From: Homalodisca vitripennis
Lineage: Eukaryota; Arthropoda; Insecta; Hemiptera; Cicadellidae
DNA length: 64,000 nt
Assembly (NCBI RefSeq): GCF_021130785.1
Contig: NC_060213.1
Coordinates: 129,718,001-129,782,000, forward strand
Direction of reading: 5' to 3'
Shown here: positions 38,101 through 46,670 of the stretch, piece by piece
How positions within the stretch are numbered: position 1 is the stretch's first letter
How the letters are laid out: each line of letters opens with the position of its first letter
Program-made: the position numbers and the translations under genes
Notes under the pieces: model-generated
Databases searched by the model: none
Seen by the model: only the letters and a program-made list of their open reading frames with translations
Told to the model about the DNA's origin: nothing

Positions 38101-41100
38101 CACTTTTTTTAATTTTCGGTCTGCTTTAGAATGTTTTGTTGCTAGACTTATGATGCAGACATCAGTATCTTACACTTAGATGTACTGAATCTGGATGTAA
38201 GTATAAAAAGTATCGTTATCATGTTCTCCTTTGCACTAAACTTCTTTCTGGTCTCGTAAGATCCACACAGCAGAGTTTGTGCAGTTTACCTTCATCTCCT
38301 TGACAGTGTTCTGAAACTGCATCACTTTCACTTGTAATTCCAGCGTCTGCTCGTTCAGTATTGCTATCTGGTTCTCCTTCGCCCCCAACTCCTTTCTTGC
38401 TCTGTGAACCTCGTCCTCGAAACGTTCCTTGAACCGAGACTCCTTCGACATCTCATTTATCTGGTTCTAAAATGGAATGGATAAAGAAAATCAACTTTTG
38501 TTAATGCCATCAACACTGATAAACATAGATTATAATGGAACAATGAATCAAATTTGAGTGTGAGAGCTTAAAATTTCTGCAGATTTTTCAAAACTTTTAG
38601 AGTTTAAAATTAAGAGAAATGTACTTTATTCATAAATTATTGGTTTTTGATGATGGGGTTTGAAAGGGTAACAGGACTTTTTTGGATATTGTCCATCATT
38701 AATTGAAAAAAATAGTGATTTTAAGATATTTATATACTATATACTTTAAGATTTGTAATCTGATCTCTTCTTAAGGTAGAGACTGTACAAATCTTATCAA
38801 TGCGTAGTGACATGCAAAAGCCAGACATCACAATAATATTGTCAACTTCTTGGAAACTATCACTAAAACACACACTTATTAAAACCAACACTAACTGTCA
38901 TGAATGGAACTAAATACCTGTACATGACTTATGCTTTTTAGTTCAGTCATAATCTTTATCCCTAATTCGTGATTTAACCACAAATCTTAACCTGACTTCA
39001 ACAATTTAACAAATCTAACAATAGTATTACCATCTTTTTCTTACCTTGTACAAGATAATACAATTCTAGTAAACACTAGAATATTTGCTTTGTATTTGTT
39101 CAAATCTGTTTTAATGATTCAGGTATCATTGAATAAAAAAGGATTAATAATCACTATGTGTGAGATTGAAAAACCAGAACTCACTACTGAAAAAACGTAT
39201 TGTAAATTTTATATGAAAACCCTACCATTATATAACGGAAACTAATTATTCAAGAAACATTTACAAATATTTTAGAGGTAAATAAACAATATTTTTATCA
39301 GAACTTTAAAGAAGTAATGATGAAAGATCAACAACTTCAGACTACACACTTCTGGTGTTAATAAAGATGTCACCTGTGGCAGGAACATAGCCAGGAAAAA
39401 TTTTGGGGGTGGGTCCATACAACTGATGTTTTCCTGTAGTGGACAGCGAGTAAGGCCCCATTTTGTTCCTTACAAAGTTCTTGACCCGTTTTCTTTGTTG
39501 AGAACAATCTTTCAGCAGTACATGTGATTAATACTGAATTATATAAATAACAATAATTGTTTCCTGATAATGTAATTAAAAAAATTAAAAATTTGGGGGT
39601 TCCAGATCCCTTGGACCCTCTCGCTGGCTATGGCCTTGACTTGTGGTGAATCTTTAGAGAATTACAAAGAGAAGTTTAGAATTTTTTTTTCTAAGTAACT
39701 AATTAGATACCTAACTTAACTTCTTGAGCAATGAAAAATATTGTTATTTCTCAGACTAGTATGTATATAGGTGTAAAATATTTTTCTTGTATGATTCACC
39801 CCACCTCCAGCTCCTGCTGAAGTTCTGAGATGCGGAGATCAGCAGAGGAGTTCTTGCGCTCAAGTTCCTCTTGGTAAGACAGAGCTGCGCTCAGTCTCTC
39901 CCTCAGACTGAGGATCTCGTTCACCATGCGCTCGCGTTCTTTCGCTTGAGCCTCCTTTGTTTTCGCCATCGCACTGAAGCTAAATGGAAATAATTTACAT
40001 TATAATAACTTATGTACTATGTCATTAAGGTACTCTTTCTTGTCTGGAAGATTCTGGAATAATCACTAAAATAGGCAATAACAACACAAGGATTATACAT
40101 GATTTAGTAATTCAATAAGTGTACAACAAAATGATATATTTCACTAAGATACTATGCCTTGTATGCTTGATAATCACTAAAATAACCTATGTGTACCAGA
40201 TAACAAATAAGTATTATACACCAGGAAAGATGACACAACATCTAGCTACATTTCTAACCTTAAGCAGCTATAGAAGAATTTACTTACAGTTGTTTTGATA
40301 AAATCACAAATATATAATTGAATATTGGATTAAGTTTGCATTTTACAACAGTTAAAATCTTATATCAGCTTCAAAAGCTTAAACCGTCTGACATCTTGAA
40401 ACGTGATATGATAATATAATATTAATTTTTCTTTTGATTTAGTAAGAAAAAATAATTGTACTGAATTGAGTTTTGTTTTAACTGTTTTTGAAATAAAAAC
40501 TAATAAATACATCTAGACAAACAGATGGTAAAGTAAAAGAGGTAGACCATTTGTTGAATTTAGATTTTTGGCTCATCTTTATACATGGAACACTATCCTA
40601 AAGTTTGTTTAGAGAGTTTTGTTACTTCCTGTTTATGTCATTTTTTTCTATCAAAAAACTAATGGGTGACCAGAGTTAGCTATGGTGACTTACTCCCCCT
40701 CCTGATCCGTGTGTCTCGACTTCGCCTCCAGCTCTGAATGCAACCGATTGATTTGTTGCCGCAAGTTTTCTATGGTTTCTTGCGCCACTTGTTCCCGCGT
40801 GTGTGCAGTGTCCACCATTCGCAGTGCTCGTTGTACCTCCTGCACATACAGCAACACTTGGCTTAAGCTGTCTTCTGTACTTGGACAACAAGAAGTTAAA
40901 AGGTGACCGAAAAGTCCCGGGACAGTTAAATATTTTTAAATACGTTTAAGATAGAGCTAAAATCCTTGGTAAAAGGTTACTGCTACTTCCTTGGGGGGTC
41001 ATTGTCAGAGAGACCCCAAAAGGAGTCAGAAGAAAATCTGAAATGTTGATATGCACATCAAATTAAAGGTCTTATTAGTAGAGCACAATGTCGCAAACAC

Positions 41101-44100
41101 AACCACAAATGGACAGATGGCTTGAATTTGCAGCAAAGGCCTTTAAGCACTGTAAGTGAAAACTGACAATGTTTGAATAATTGCCATTTCATCCCTAGAT
41201 ATGCCATTGTAATGGGATTCAGCAATCATCAACTGCCCTAGTTTTGCCTGTAAATAAATAAATTAAACTACCATGAACTTAAGTACATTTTCCTAATCAT
41301 TAAAAATTCCTGTCTTGTAACTCATTAATTAACTTAAGTAACTCCTTGGCCCTTTCTTATTTTTAGTAGTGATTAACGACTTGCCATCTAATTTAACTTG
41401 TAATTCTGTAATCTTTGCCGATGACTCAACTCTTTTCTGTAGTAATCGTTGTTTGGATTATCTAAATGTTCACATGTTTAACTGTCTTTCTGAATGTAAC
41501 GATTGGTTTAAAAATAATGGTTTACTCTTAAATAACAGTAAAACTCAATCCATTATTTTTGGTTTAAGTAGTCATGAGTTAAGCTTTCCACAATTGAGTG
41601 ATCATGTAAAATTACTAGGCATATACCTTGATCCCAAACTAAGCTGGGGTGTGCACATTAGCCATGTTTGCATTAGGCTCTCTAGAGTAATTTACTTCCT
41701 CCGTAAGCTCAAAAGATGTATCCCTAGACACTATTTACGGGTGGCCTATTTTGCATTCTTCAATAGTATTATAAGTTATGGTATTTTATTGTGGAGCTGT
41801 GGTCATGAAGTAAATAGAATTTTGCAAAATAGAATAGAAAATAGAATTTTGCAAAAAAAGGCACTCAGAATTATCACATTCTCTAATTATAGAGCCCATT
41901 GTAGACCCTTGTTCATTCAGGAAAGGATACTCACTGTTTTTAATCTGTTTATTTATTCATGTTTAGTAAATGTTAAATTAGGTATTGGTGCCATACCTCT
42001 AAGGTCACACTCACATGCTCATTTCACCAGACATAGAAATAATTTAGATTTACCTCTTGTTAGGCTAACCAAGTCCCAAGAGTCATTTTCATATATTGGT
42101 TTAAAAATGTTTAATCGATTACCAGCTGAAGCCCACCATGTTGAGTTAAAATTATTTAAAACAAAAATGTTTTGCTGGTTACTAAATAATCCGTTTTACA
42201 GTATGAATGAATTCTTTACGACTGATATTAATGTTAGCTTTTAGATTTTGACTGAGAATATTCTTGTTAGATTACTTGTTTTGTTCTTGTTATTTATTGT
42301 TATATTATATTTGTACCGATTGTATTAAACTGTAATTCTTGGGTAACTGGATTACCGGTGGAAGGAGTAGGCCCAGAAGAATGATAAGGACTGGACAGTA
42401 CAAAAGAGGCTGCTATCAGCGAGGCGCGCATCGCAGATGGCAGTGTTTGATAACGAAATTGAGAGGTGGGTGAAGGAAACAGGATTTTTCCGGACATTTG
42501 CCATCGTTCAGTGAAACAAGAAAACAGTAACACTACGTTTTGAGAGGTGGGGTGAGGTAGACATGCCGAACCTCCCGTCTCAGTTGATCGGAAGTAGTAA
42601 TAACGAGTAGTCTTTGAAAGTGCTTAGAGTTAATTTTTTGCTAATCGTCATCGAATCTGCGGATGCTTTCAGCAATATAAAAAATTCTAACACTGAAAAG
42701 AAGTAATGTTTAAAGTAAAGTAAAAAAAAATTAGTAACAAATAAAATTGAATTTTGAAGATAAATTAAAGTGAAGAATTGCCAGATCAGATTAGAGTGTG
42801 AGTGAAAGTTTTGAATTTTGAAAATTGAATAAAAGACAAGCTGTAAGAACTTTGTACATTTTTGGAGTGACGAATACATTACAAGTTTGAATTTAAAAGT
42901 TACCAAGAAGTTTTTATTTTAATTTTAAATCCAGTAATTACTTTCAAGAAGAAGTTTTATTTTAGTTTGAACTTTATTTATTTCAGAAGATTTTCGTTTT
43001 CCTTTTTTGAACCTTCACAAAAATTTAAATTTCAAAGCTAACCCCTCATGTGCCAGTAAAACGGTACATATTAATTGTTAAATTACATTTTTTATCATTA
43101 TCTATTGTTAAATTTTATTGAATAACTATAGGCTAGGCTAGTCATTGTTTCTGTCAAATTATATGGCTATTGAAATATGCTTATGAAAGATCGATGCCTT
43201 GGTCTTAAAAAAGTAATATTGATGTCAACTATACAAAATGTACATTTTGTAATTTGTTGAATAAAATCTTGATTCTTGAATTATTTTTAACTAAGATTCG
43301 ATTAGAGGAATGAAACAATATTGTAACACCGATCTTTTCTGTAAGAGTCAACAACCTGTCTGTTATTAACACACGAGTAGCTGTGTGGATTCTGTGTTAA
43401 GTGAAAGTGTACTGGGATAACAAGTCTTTAAGAACTATGGTGGGAAGGGTTGGTGGCAAGTCTGCAACTGCGATTTCAGATACTGCACGTAAGAGGAAGG
43501 TGAACTGGAGCTAAACTCAACATTCGCATCAAGTCTTTAAGGTTAAAACTACAACCAAAGTGTTACAAAAGTACAACATTTTAATTAACAACTTCTCAAC
43601 CTGCATGATTCTGAGTGCAAAAATTGATAGTCTCCGAGTCCTTGATGAGTTTGGGTCTCAAGTCTCGTACAGGCTGCTTAAGGAAACTGTTGCGTAGGTT
43701 CAATGAGACACCACCCTTCCTATAGTTCCTATCATCTCCTATTACACCATTTTCTTTTATAATGCGAACAATGTAGACAAACACTGCAGCTACTACTGAC
43801 CTGAGTCAGCTTGTCGATGTTCTTCTGCTCTCCCTTGCTAGCCTCGGAGGCCACTGTGAGTTTCACATTGGTGTTCGCTATGGTCAGTATCTGGTCTTTG
43901 ATGATGTCCACCAGCTTCTTGCTGTTGTTGTGGGATTTGTTCAGTAGGTCCCAGATGCGGTTGATCTCCGCTACATATCGACTGGTCAGCGGTGAGTGTT
44001 CCAGATCTGCGCACATCTGGGAAAACAGTATCAAAGTAATTTTAGTTATCAAAATTTTTAAATTCCAAACACAACTTTTTCTAATTAAATTGCAGATTTC

Positions 44101-46670
44101 ACCACTTTTCATGAAATGCTAAACAATTACTTGTTCTACCCAAAAATATGCTTTCATTTCTGATGTTCTGCTTGATGTGAACTGTCATGGATGTAAGAAA
44201 ATTTTACAATTCCACCGAAATTCAAATGACATATAAAACAGAAAATTAAACTTTTATTATTATATTGCATTCAAAGCCATTCAGTAAAAAGTAATGCACA
44301 CCAAATGATATTTTTAAAGTGATCAAATATAGATAATAAAAATAGTATTATAGCAATATCAAACTCTTCTTGGCCTAGTTGCAGATAGCATTTACAGTAT
44401 GGAGTATTTTTTTACTCATCATGAAAAATATAGTTATAAATCCTCCCAGTTATACCATACCTTCCATTCATACATTAATAGTAATAAAAAAGGAGATAAT
44501 CACAACTTATCAATTAATTATTATGATTTTATGATAGAAGAACAACTTATGAGCACCACATTTTTCTCACTCATTTCAAATGCAATAAAGTATAAAAAAA
44601 TATGACTTGCAGTGTGAAAAATAAAGACTAAAAGATTATTTGATCCAGAAATAAATCTATTCATTGGATGGACCTTTTCATCTTTCTAAATTAATTACTT
44701 CCTCAAACTGTTAGTAGAAGAAAATAAACTCTCAGAAAACAATATTGTAAAATAAATTTTTATTGAGATGTATTCTGCTGTTTTTCTTGTACTGTACCAT
44801 TTTATAACTATAATTATATAGTTTGGATTAGATTATTTAACACTATTCAGTTTTATATGTAAATGAACAAAGAAATATTGACTTAAACTATTCTTCATTG
44901 TGTGGTGCGTTATTGTCTAGTTTTAACCGAGCAAGAAGTCAAGTCAAATTAAATTCTCAGTAAGTTGATGATACAGTTTAGGGTAACACATTTCAATGTA
45001 CTAAAAATGAAATCTGCCATTTATTTCAGTCCATTTAGGAAGCATTGGGAGATTCTTTTCTGGATTTCCCTTGTTCTAATGTTAAGTTGTACACCCATTT
45101 TTTACACTTTGGAGACAAACTAGAATGCACACAATCAAACTTAAAAGATGGTTTAAAAAGTTAATACAAAATAAAAAGTCATTCAATGCCATTTACAATT
45201 TTCTACTTTTTACAAGTAGACTAATAATACGGGCCAAAATTTAAAAAATTTACATGGCTCTGGTTAAAAATACAAGGTGTCTCGTAACCGACTTCACTGT
45301 GGTTGCATACAAAATTTCAGTTCTATGGCTCATTCCATTCTCGAGATGTCATATGGACATATAAACAGACAGACAACATACAGAAAAGAAATATTTACAT
45401 TCCCCATCAGGTAAAAATGAAATTGCATCAACCTACTGAGTGATAGGTTTTAATTACCTCAGCCAAATTCCATGGTGTGACATGCACCATCATCACACTA
45501 AAGTATTACCTATATAGAAATGGAAGCTTCATGCAGACTTTCAAGTCCAGGTCAGTTTTTTTTTTTTTTCAGATATCGTGACATACAGACAGATAGACTG
45601 ACAGAAAGAAAATTTTCTCAGCCCTACGAGTGATTAGCTGACGCTCAGCCAATAATTCTGACAGACCATTTTTTTTATTGGGAGACAGGTGGTAATTCAA
45701 GAAAATCATCTCTTTGTGAATCAGCTGCTGCCATTTTCCTTGCAAATCTGTTTTTCAGTTAGCCCAGATAAATCACTTGCTGAGCATTAGTAAAGCCTCA
45801 GGGGCTGGCAAAATATATCGTCTGTCTACACCGGTATCTCAGGAAAAAATTGATCCACAGATTTCAATTTTTGCATGAAACTTCATTAACGCAAAAATAA
45901 GATAGAGTTTGGGAGAACTTTACCCTTCATGGGTGATTCTGCTGAGTATTTACAAAGCCTAATTACTTCCCGTGTGTCTTGAGCTATAAATTTACAATTT
46001 AGCTTCAAACCTAATTAAGGAATTTTCTGCAATATATGGTACAGTATGCTCTTAACTTGTATTATATATTGGCAATTGATTTTTTCTTTCCTAGATAGGT
46101 AAAAAAGATTGTCCCTTAAACACCCTCTGCATACTTCTTTGATGATATTTTTGTGCTTACTTTTTCTGGCAATACTTTGTTCAGGCAATTGCGTGGTTTT
46201 AGGCATCTAGTAGTGAATCCATTTTACACAGGTAATTAGGTGAGTCAAAGGCCAAGTAGTCTAAGACGTCGGACTATGGATCTGAGTTAGAAATGGTGTT
46301 CAAATCCTGTCTGTGACTGTTGTATTTTTTATCAGTACCAACGATCTTGTACTGTATCAACTTTTCATTCTGTGTGATAAGACCCTGCACAGGCCAGTGG
46401 CGCATAAGGGGATCTGTCTCTTTTTAAGAAACATTAAAAGTCTCTATAAAACAACTTGGCCAAAAGTTATAACAGGATGTTGGGTAATGCAACTGAAACT
46501 TGAAAAACTTGATGAAATTTATTGAGAGTTATTTATGAAACAAACTTATTGTATCTTCTATAAAAAAGTGTATAACTGCTTACAGTTCTGCAGGTCTGCT
46601 CACAATTGTTGATTTCCTTCTCAATCTCCACGATGTGGTACTCATCTTTGGCCGGCTGTTCTCGGACACT
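16986..46670 (-). CDS. CFAP58: Cilia- and flagella-associated protein 58 (CFAP58/CCDC147), 16 exons
   Basis: Sixteen exons, all GT-AG and phase-consistent, sum to 891 codons including the stop; the human protein is 872 residues, so the gene is almost complete. The product is a nearly continuous coiled coil, rich in Glu, Lys, Gln and Leu. In other animals this family is needed for sperm flagellum and motile cilium assembly, acting at the axoneme and mid-piece. Diagnostic blocks: ALRMVDTAHTREQ, INAQLVRRNDELAMLREK, YSQRLEDIRILKLEIQKLR, RALEEELQNPLNIHRWRKLE and the C-terminal MGGGF. The introns span 30 kb and host many transposons. The initiator exon is uncertain: an in-frame stop lies directly before exon 1, so at least one more exon is upstream (candidates at 49326-49373 and 50052-50194). 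Confidence 0.93.
17160..18157. other. CFAP58 intron, nothing recognised
   Basis: Overlapping open frames on both strands at 17286-17642 show no motif. AT-rich elsewhere. Confidence 0.5.
18158..18268 (-). CDS. CFAP58: CFAP58 exon 15
   Basis: 37 codons: YLLGDLQMRMEQVNELKMEL then EKTNNEILSWKEKFYEQ. Acceptor TTTTCCAG and donor GTGAAA, phase 0. Confidence 0.9.
18269..19841. other. CFAP58 intron, nothing recognised
   Basis: Short poly-C and poly-T runs near 18700-18770; no element ends or coding similarity recognised. Confidence 0.5.
19842..20069 (-). CDS. CFAP58: CFAP58 exon 14
   Basis: 76 codons: GSDPSKYELLHKVKVQQRRI to ESCKQRLTQSEKKVK. It directly continues the HRWRKLE block (human ASDPNAYELIQKI). 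Confidence 0.95.
20911..21421. mobile_element. Penelope-like end repeat, family B, inverted pair
   Basis: Left arm 20921-20944 (AGGATTTCGGACATTTGCCA...) is the inverse of the right arm near 21353-21372. Family B is also seen at 22718, 24546, 38655 and 42478. The CTGATGA...GAAACGTTGTG core on the minus strand (20966-21003) is like that of Penelope terminal repeats. No reverse transcriptase remains. Confidence 0.6.
20966..21003 (-). ncRNA. Hammerhead-like core in family-B repeat
   Basis: Reads CTGATGA, a 21-base stem-loop segment, then GAAACGTTGTG. The two conserved boxes of a hammerhead ribozyme are present, but stem II pairs only imperfectly, so activity is doubtful. Confidence 0.3.
21486..21648 (-). 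CDS. CFAP58: CFAP58 exon 13
   Basis: TEKDVLTRNLTNMADLRTEI, then RALEEELQNPLNIHRWRKLE, the family's ENPLNVHRWRKLE signature. Phase 0 at the end. Confidence 0.96.
22718..22866. mobile_element. Penelope-like end repeat, family B, short copy
   Basis: Left AATAGGATTTTGGATATTTG and right CCTTTCAAACCTTCCATTGT blocks are shared with the 20911 and 24546 copies. The ends are inverted relative to each other; the core is lost. Confidence 0.55.
23513..23685 (-). CDS. CFAP58: CFAP58 exon 12
   Basis: LTNARDIINAQLVRRNDELA, then MLREKTKTLQSSLDAGENHY and SQRLEDIRILKLEIQKLR: the most conserved part of the protein. Leaves in phase 2. A diverged copy of its middle lies about 180 bases upstream in the intron. 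Confidence 0.96.
23759..23815 (-). repeat. Diverged copy of part of CFAP58 exon 12
   Basis: The minus strand aligns to the exon segment encoding LREKTKTLQSSLD at roughly 80% over about 40 bases. No flanking splice sites were found, so it looks like a dead exon duplication. Confidence 0.5.
23796..23951. repeat. Tandem pair of ~77-bp units
   Basis: Unit 1 is 23796-23871 and unit 2 is 23875-23951. Both read TCAGCGGT(T/C)TTCAGGGCCA, then GAGAAATTATTGGTTTT and TTGAAAGAGAGAAATTTTA, with few differences. Confidence 0.88.
24546..24782 (+). mobile_element. Penelope-like end repeat, family B
   Basis: Contains CTGACGA (24650-24656), a stem GAGGAT/ATCCTC (24658-24663 with 24672-24677), then AAAACGTTGTG and GATGGCAAATGTCCGAAAT, ending with ACAAACTTTAAACAAAGA. 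It runs in the opposite direction to the left arm at 20911. Confidence 0.6.
25442..25620 (-). CDS. CFAP58: CFAP58 exon 11
   Basis: LRKAHAEKEAMRVETMKVEH to LHIIREADAQRERDQKEIEQ, phase 0 at the end. The family block RIIAEADGERLRQKKELDQ is clear. Confidence 0.93.
25850..26126 (+). mobile_element. hAT-derived ~250 bp element, copy 4
   Basis: Left end CAAGGACGTAGC, right end CTATGTTATTG. Flanks CCTAGAAT and CGAAGAAT agree at 6 of 8. It is followed within 45 bases by copy 5 in the same orientation. Confidence 0.78.
26167..26419 (+). mobile_element. hAT-derived ~250 bp element, copy 5
   Basis: Left end CAAAGACGTAGCC, right end CTGTGTTCTTTG. The interior keeps the transposase fragment, with the NKMGPYSLSTT segment. 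No matching target duplication was seen, which may mean a tandem or rearranged copy. Confidence 0.75.
26790..27045. repeat. Dispersed repeat of unknown type, copy 2
   Basis: Shares ordered blocks with 9310-9530 (TGGACATCCATT, TTGCCCAGATTC, GCTGTGCCCAG, AGGTTCAACTGGCAG). It lies next to a SINE. Confidence 0.6.
27100..27294 (-). mobile_element. tRNA-derived SINE, copy 2
   Basis: The reverse complement matches 46247-46440 through the head (GGCCAAGCAGTCTAAGTCGT), the box-B region, and the body (GATCTTGTACTGTATCAACT, CGCACAGGCCAGTGG). Confidence 0.8.
27543..27788 (+). mobile_element. hAT-derived ~250 bp element, copy 6
   Basis: Left end CAAGGATGTAGCC, right end CTATATTATTG, flanks GAGAGGGG and AGGAGGGG (6 of 8). 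Inside reads LLTCTTERTFSTKKW. It ends about 60 bases from CFAP58 exon 10. Confidence 0.8.
27847..27955 (-). CDS. CFAP58: CFAP58 exon 10
   Basis: EDITEYKHKAKVMTLQIEQL then KEDIAGKEVQLMREQL, leaving in phase 1. Family equivalent: DEITDMKRKLKIM...LKEDISAKE. Confidence 0.93.
28248..28452. mobile_element. Small inverted-repeat element (MITE-like)
   Basis: Left GCGAGTCACGAAATGACCCC and right, as complement, GCAAGTCACGAGATGACTCC: about 20-base terminal inverted repeats around 160 bases of non-coding DNA. The target duplication is not clear. Confidence 0.6.
28460..29483. other. CFAP58 intron, nothing recognised
   Basis: AT-rich; no element ends or coding similarity recognised. Confidence 0.5.
29484..29679 (-). 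CDS. CFAP58: CFAP58 exon 9
   Basis: Begins HVADAVILTKKLEAAIEDNK after completing Arg, and ends CCKNLNEAQ in phase 0. It contains ALNDYRKKLTETEAKL, equivalent to the family FDYRKKIAESEIKL. Confidence 0.93.
30021..30338 (+). pseudogene. GIY-YIG endonuclease fragment of a Penelope-like element
   Basis: 105 codons. The core reads SGIYEIKCNDCNKLYIDQTK followed by RNIKTRFKDQ: the GIY motif, the CxxC insert typical of Penelope endonucleases, YID in place of YIG, and the conserved Arg. The lead-in TNNKLSQTLGN is also family-like. The RT domain is missing and the tail ends early at a stop. Confidence 0.85.
30594..30624 (+). ncRNA. Hammerhead-like hairpin in Penelope remnant
   Basis: CTGATGA followed by a perfect 8-base stem TGGAATCA/TGATTCCA with a one-base loop, then AAAGGCC. 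The GAAA box expected in a hammerhead is not intact, so this is a decayed or look-alike motif. Confidence 0.3.
30782..30920 (-). CDS. CFAP58: CFAP58 exon 8
   Basis: Completes Ser, then LVSEKERVAKLTDQAKLYLE and HITSLEKEKDR, leaving in phase 2. It matches the family block ending HLEKERDR. Confidence 0.92.
30921..31801. other. CFAP58 intron, nothing recognised
   Basis: No coding similarity, repeat end or RNA seen. Confidence 0.5.
31802..32063 (-). CDS. CFAP58: CFAP58 exon 7
   Basis: 87 codons plus one base: TNEEEIAKLVSEVAKTSTIQ through ENVARERDIINKSLIKAN, matching the family LLRERDILNKNMLKA. Donor GTTAGT. Reading past the donor gives a stop, which fixes the exon end. Confidence 0.92.
32064..34689. 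other. CFAP58 intron with unassigned repeat-like DNA
   Basis: 32064-33800 shows nothing recognisable. 33830-34600 has a GC-richer leader (CACGCTCTGCTACCATTCC region) followed by a long A/T-only tract; it may be the 5' part of a retroelement, but I cannot place it. Confidence 0.4.
34690..36230 (+). mobile_element. Decayed LINE, same family as the one at 60.6-63.2 kb
   Basis: Translated pieces across breaks: INKQSQQ, KWHGFVKGRSTRSTATIKLV, LNFSKAFDSVGHDQVLAKLD, MYADDNTLITRI and near the end SLTEFFNNN. Each has a counterpart in the intact element, such as HGFLKGRSTATA and FLDFSKAFDCLNHNRLFSKL. The 3' end has AATAAAG near 36220. Confidence 0.85.
34855..35358 (+). pseudogene. Reverse transcriptase fragment (longest open piece)
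   Basis: 167 codons holding RT blocks with the catalytic Asp of FSKAFD and the YADD box (here MYADDNT). The expected GVPQGS block is garbled (KKVTRECLRAQFY), showing a frameshift between them. Confidence 0.85.
36459..36596 (-). CDS. CFAP58: CFAP58 exon 6
   Basis: 46 codons, phase 0: AVSDKQVQTIENLNQRLIKA to TVLNNQIK. A LINE remnant lies directly upstream in the intron (34690-36230 is in the following intron in gene order). Confidence 0.9.
37082..37540. repeat. 50-bp minisatellite
   Basis: About nine copies at 50-base spacing of a unit with CATTTTGGCCTCCACATCGG, then a CT-rich part and ATCTCATACGTAA. The edge copies are most diverged, usual for tandem arrays. Confidence 0.95.
38290..38466 (-). 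CDS. CFAP58: CFAP58 exon 5
   Basis: 59 codons, phase 0: NQINEMSKESRFKERFEDEV to QFQNTVKEMK. Coiled coil, with a GTAAAC donor. Confidence 0.9.
38655..38702 (-). mobile_element. Penelope-like end repeat, family B, fragment
   Basis: GATGGGGTTTGAAAGGGTAA, then CAGGAC...TTGTCCATCATT, equivalent to the TTTGAAAGG...GGACATTTGCCATC arm of family B. Confidence 0.45.
38710..39379. other. CFAP58 intron, nothing recognised
   Basis: AT-rich with no recognisable element. Confidence 0.5.
39380..39638 (-). mobile_element. hAT-derived ~250 bp element, copy 7
   Basis: Flanks ACCTGTGG and ACTTGTGG (7 of 8). Ends CAGGAACATAGCC and CTATGGCCTTG. The transposase fragment reads on the minus strand. Confidence 0.85.
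39805..39979 (-). CDS. CFAP58: CFAP58 exon 4
   Basis: Completes an Asp codon, then FSAMAKTKEAQAKERERMVN and ISELQQELE at the end, leaving in phase 0. Heptad-rich coiled coil. Confidence 0.9.
39980..40693. other. CFAP58 intron, nothing recognised
   Basis: AT-rich; no recognisable features. Confidence 0.5.
40694..40839 (-). CDS. CFAP58: CFAP58 exon 3
   Basis: Begins EVQRALRMVDTAHTREQVAQ and runs to SRHTDQEG, ending in phase 2. The acceptor after TGTATGTGCAG gives an exact, gap-free join to exon 2 against the family. Confidence 0.9.
41345..42244 (+). pseudogene. 5'-truncated LINE reverse transcriptase, C-terminal half
   Basis: An open frame of about 300 codons from SLGPFLFLVVINDLPSN through the catalytic box FADDST to a thumb/C-terminal region (LLGIYLDPKLSWGVHI, YFAFFNSIISYGILLWS, FNRLPAE) and stop. 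This LINE family is distinct from the 60.6 kb element. The frame is intact to its end, so the insertion may be fairly young, but RT fingers and endonuclease are missing. Confidence 0.85.
42478..42571 (-). mobile_element. Penelope-like end repeat, family B, arm
   Basis: AACAGGATTTTTCCGGACAT then TTGCCATCGTTCAG and, further on, CACTACGTTTTGAGAGG: the family-B arm and the decayed core region in minus orientation. Confidence 0.5.
42572..43800. other. CFAP58 intron, mostly unassigned
   Basis: Pieces around 42550-43290 look like retroelement untranslated sequence ending in GTTGAATAAAATCTTGATTC. No coding similarity. Confidence 0.4.
43801..44016 (-). CDS. CFAP58: CFAP58 exon 2
   Basis: 72 codons, phase 0 to 0. 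It begins MCADLEHSPLTSRYVAEINR and ends EQKNIDKLTQ, aligning with the family segment that precedes the EIEKAW/EVQRAL block. The ATG at its start is a possible internal initiator but follows a good acceptor. Confidence 0.88.
44017..45289. other. CFAP58 intron, nothing recognised
   Basis: AT-rich; no element ends or coding similarity seen. Confidence 0.5.
45290..45970. repeat. Dispersed repeat with internal monomers, copy 2 (inverted arrangement)
   Basis: 45400-45650 matches 12994-13210 in reverse (CCAAATTCCATGG, GACATACAGACAGA, GCTGACGCTCAGCC), while 45805-45900 carries the same monomer in forward orientation (TCTGTCTAC, GCATGAAACTTCATT). The locus is therefore partly a fold-back. Confidence 0.6.
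46247..46440 (+). mobile_element. tRNA-derived SINE, copy 1
   Basis: The head reads like a tRNA: GGCCAAGTAGTCTAAGACGT with a box-A-like part, and GTGTTCAAATCC (46296-46307) as box B. A non-tRNA body follows that is shared with 27100-27294. It ends before CFAP58 exon 1. Confidence 0.8.
46584..46670 (-). CDS. CFAP58: CFAP58 first firm exon
   Basis: 29 codons: SVREQPAKDEYHIVEIEKEI then NNCEQTCRT. A TAG precedes it in frame, so it must be entered by splicing; an alternative acceptor two bases in (after GAG) would suit a phase-2 upstream exon. Similarity to the family N-terminus is weak. The assignment rests on phase and order. Confidence 0.7.

Noticed and set aside
40676..40906. Frames of 65-71 codons on both strands
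   Set aside because: Wrong-frame or antisense readings of CFAP58 exon 3.
46247..46320. Stand-alone tRNA gene
   Set aside because: The tRNA-like head lacks clean cloverleaf arms and continues into a body shared with 27100-27294, which marks a SINE.
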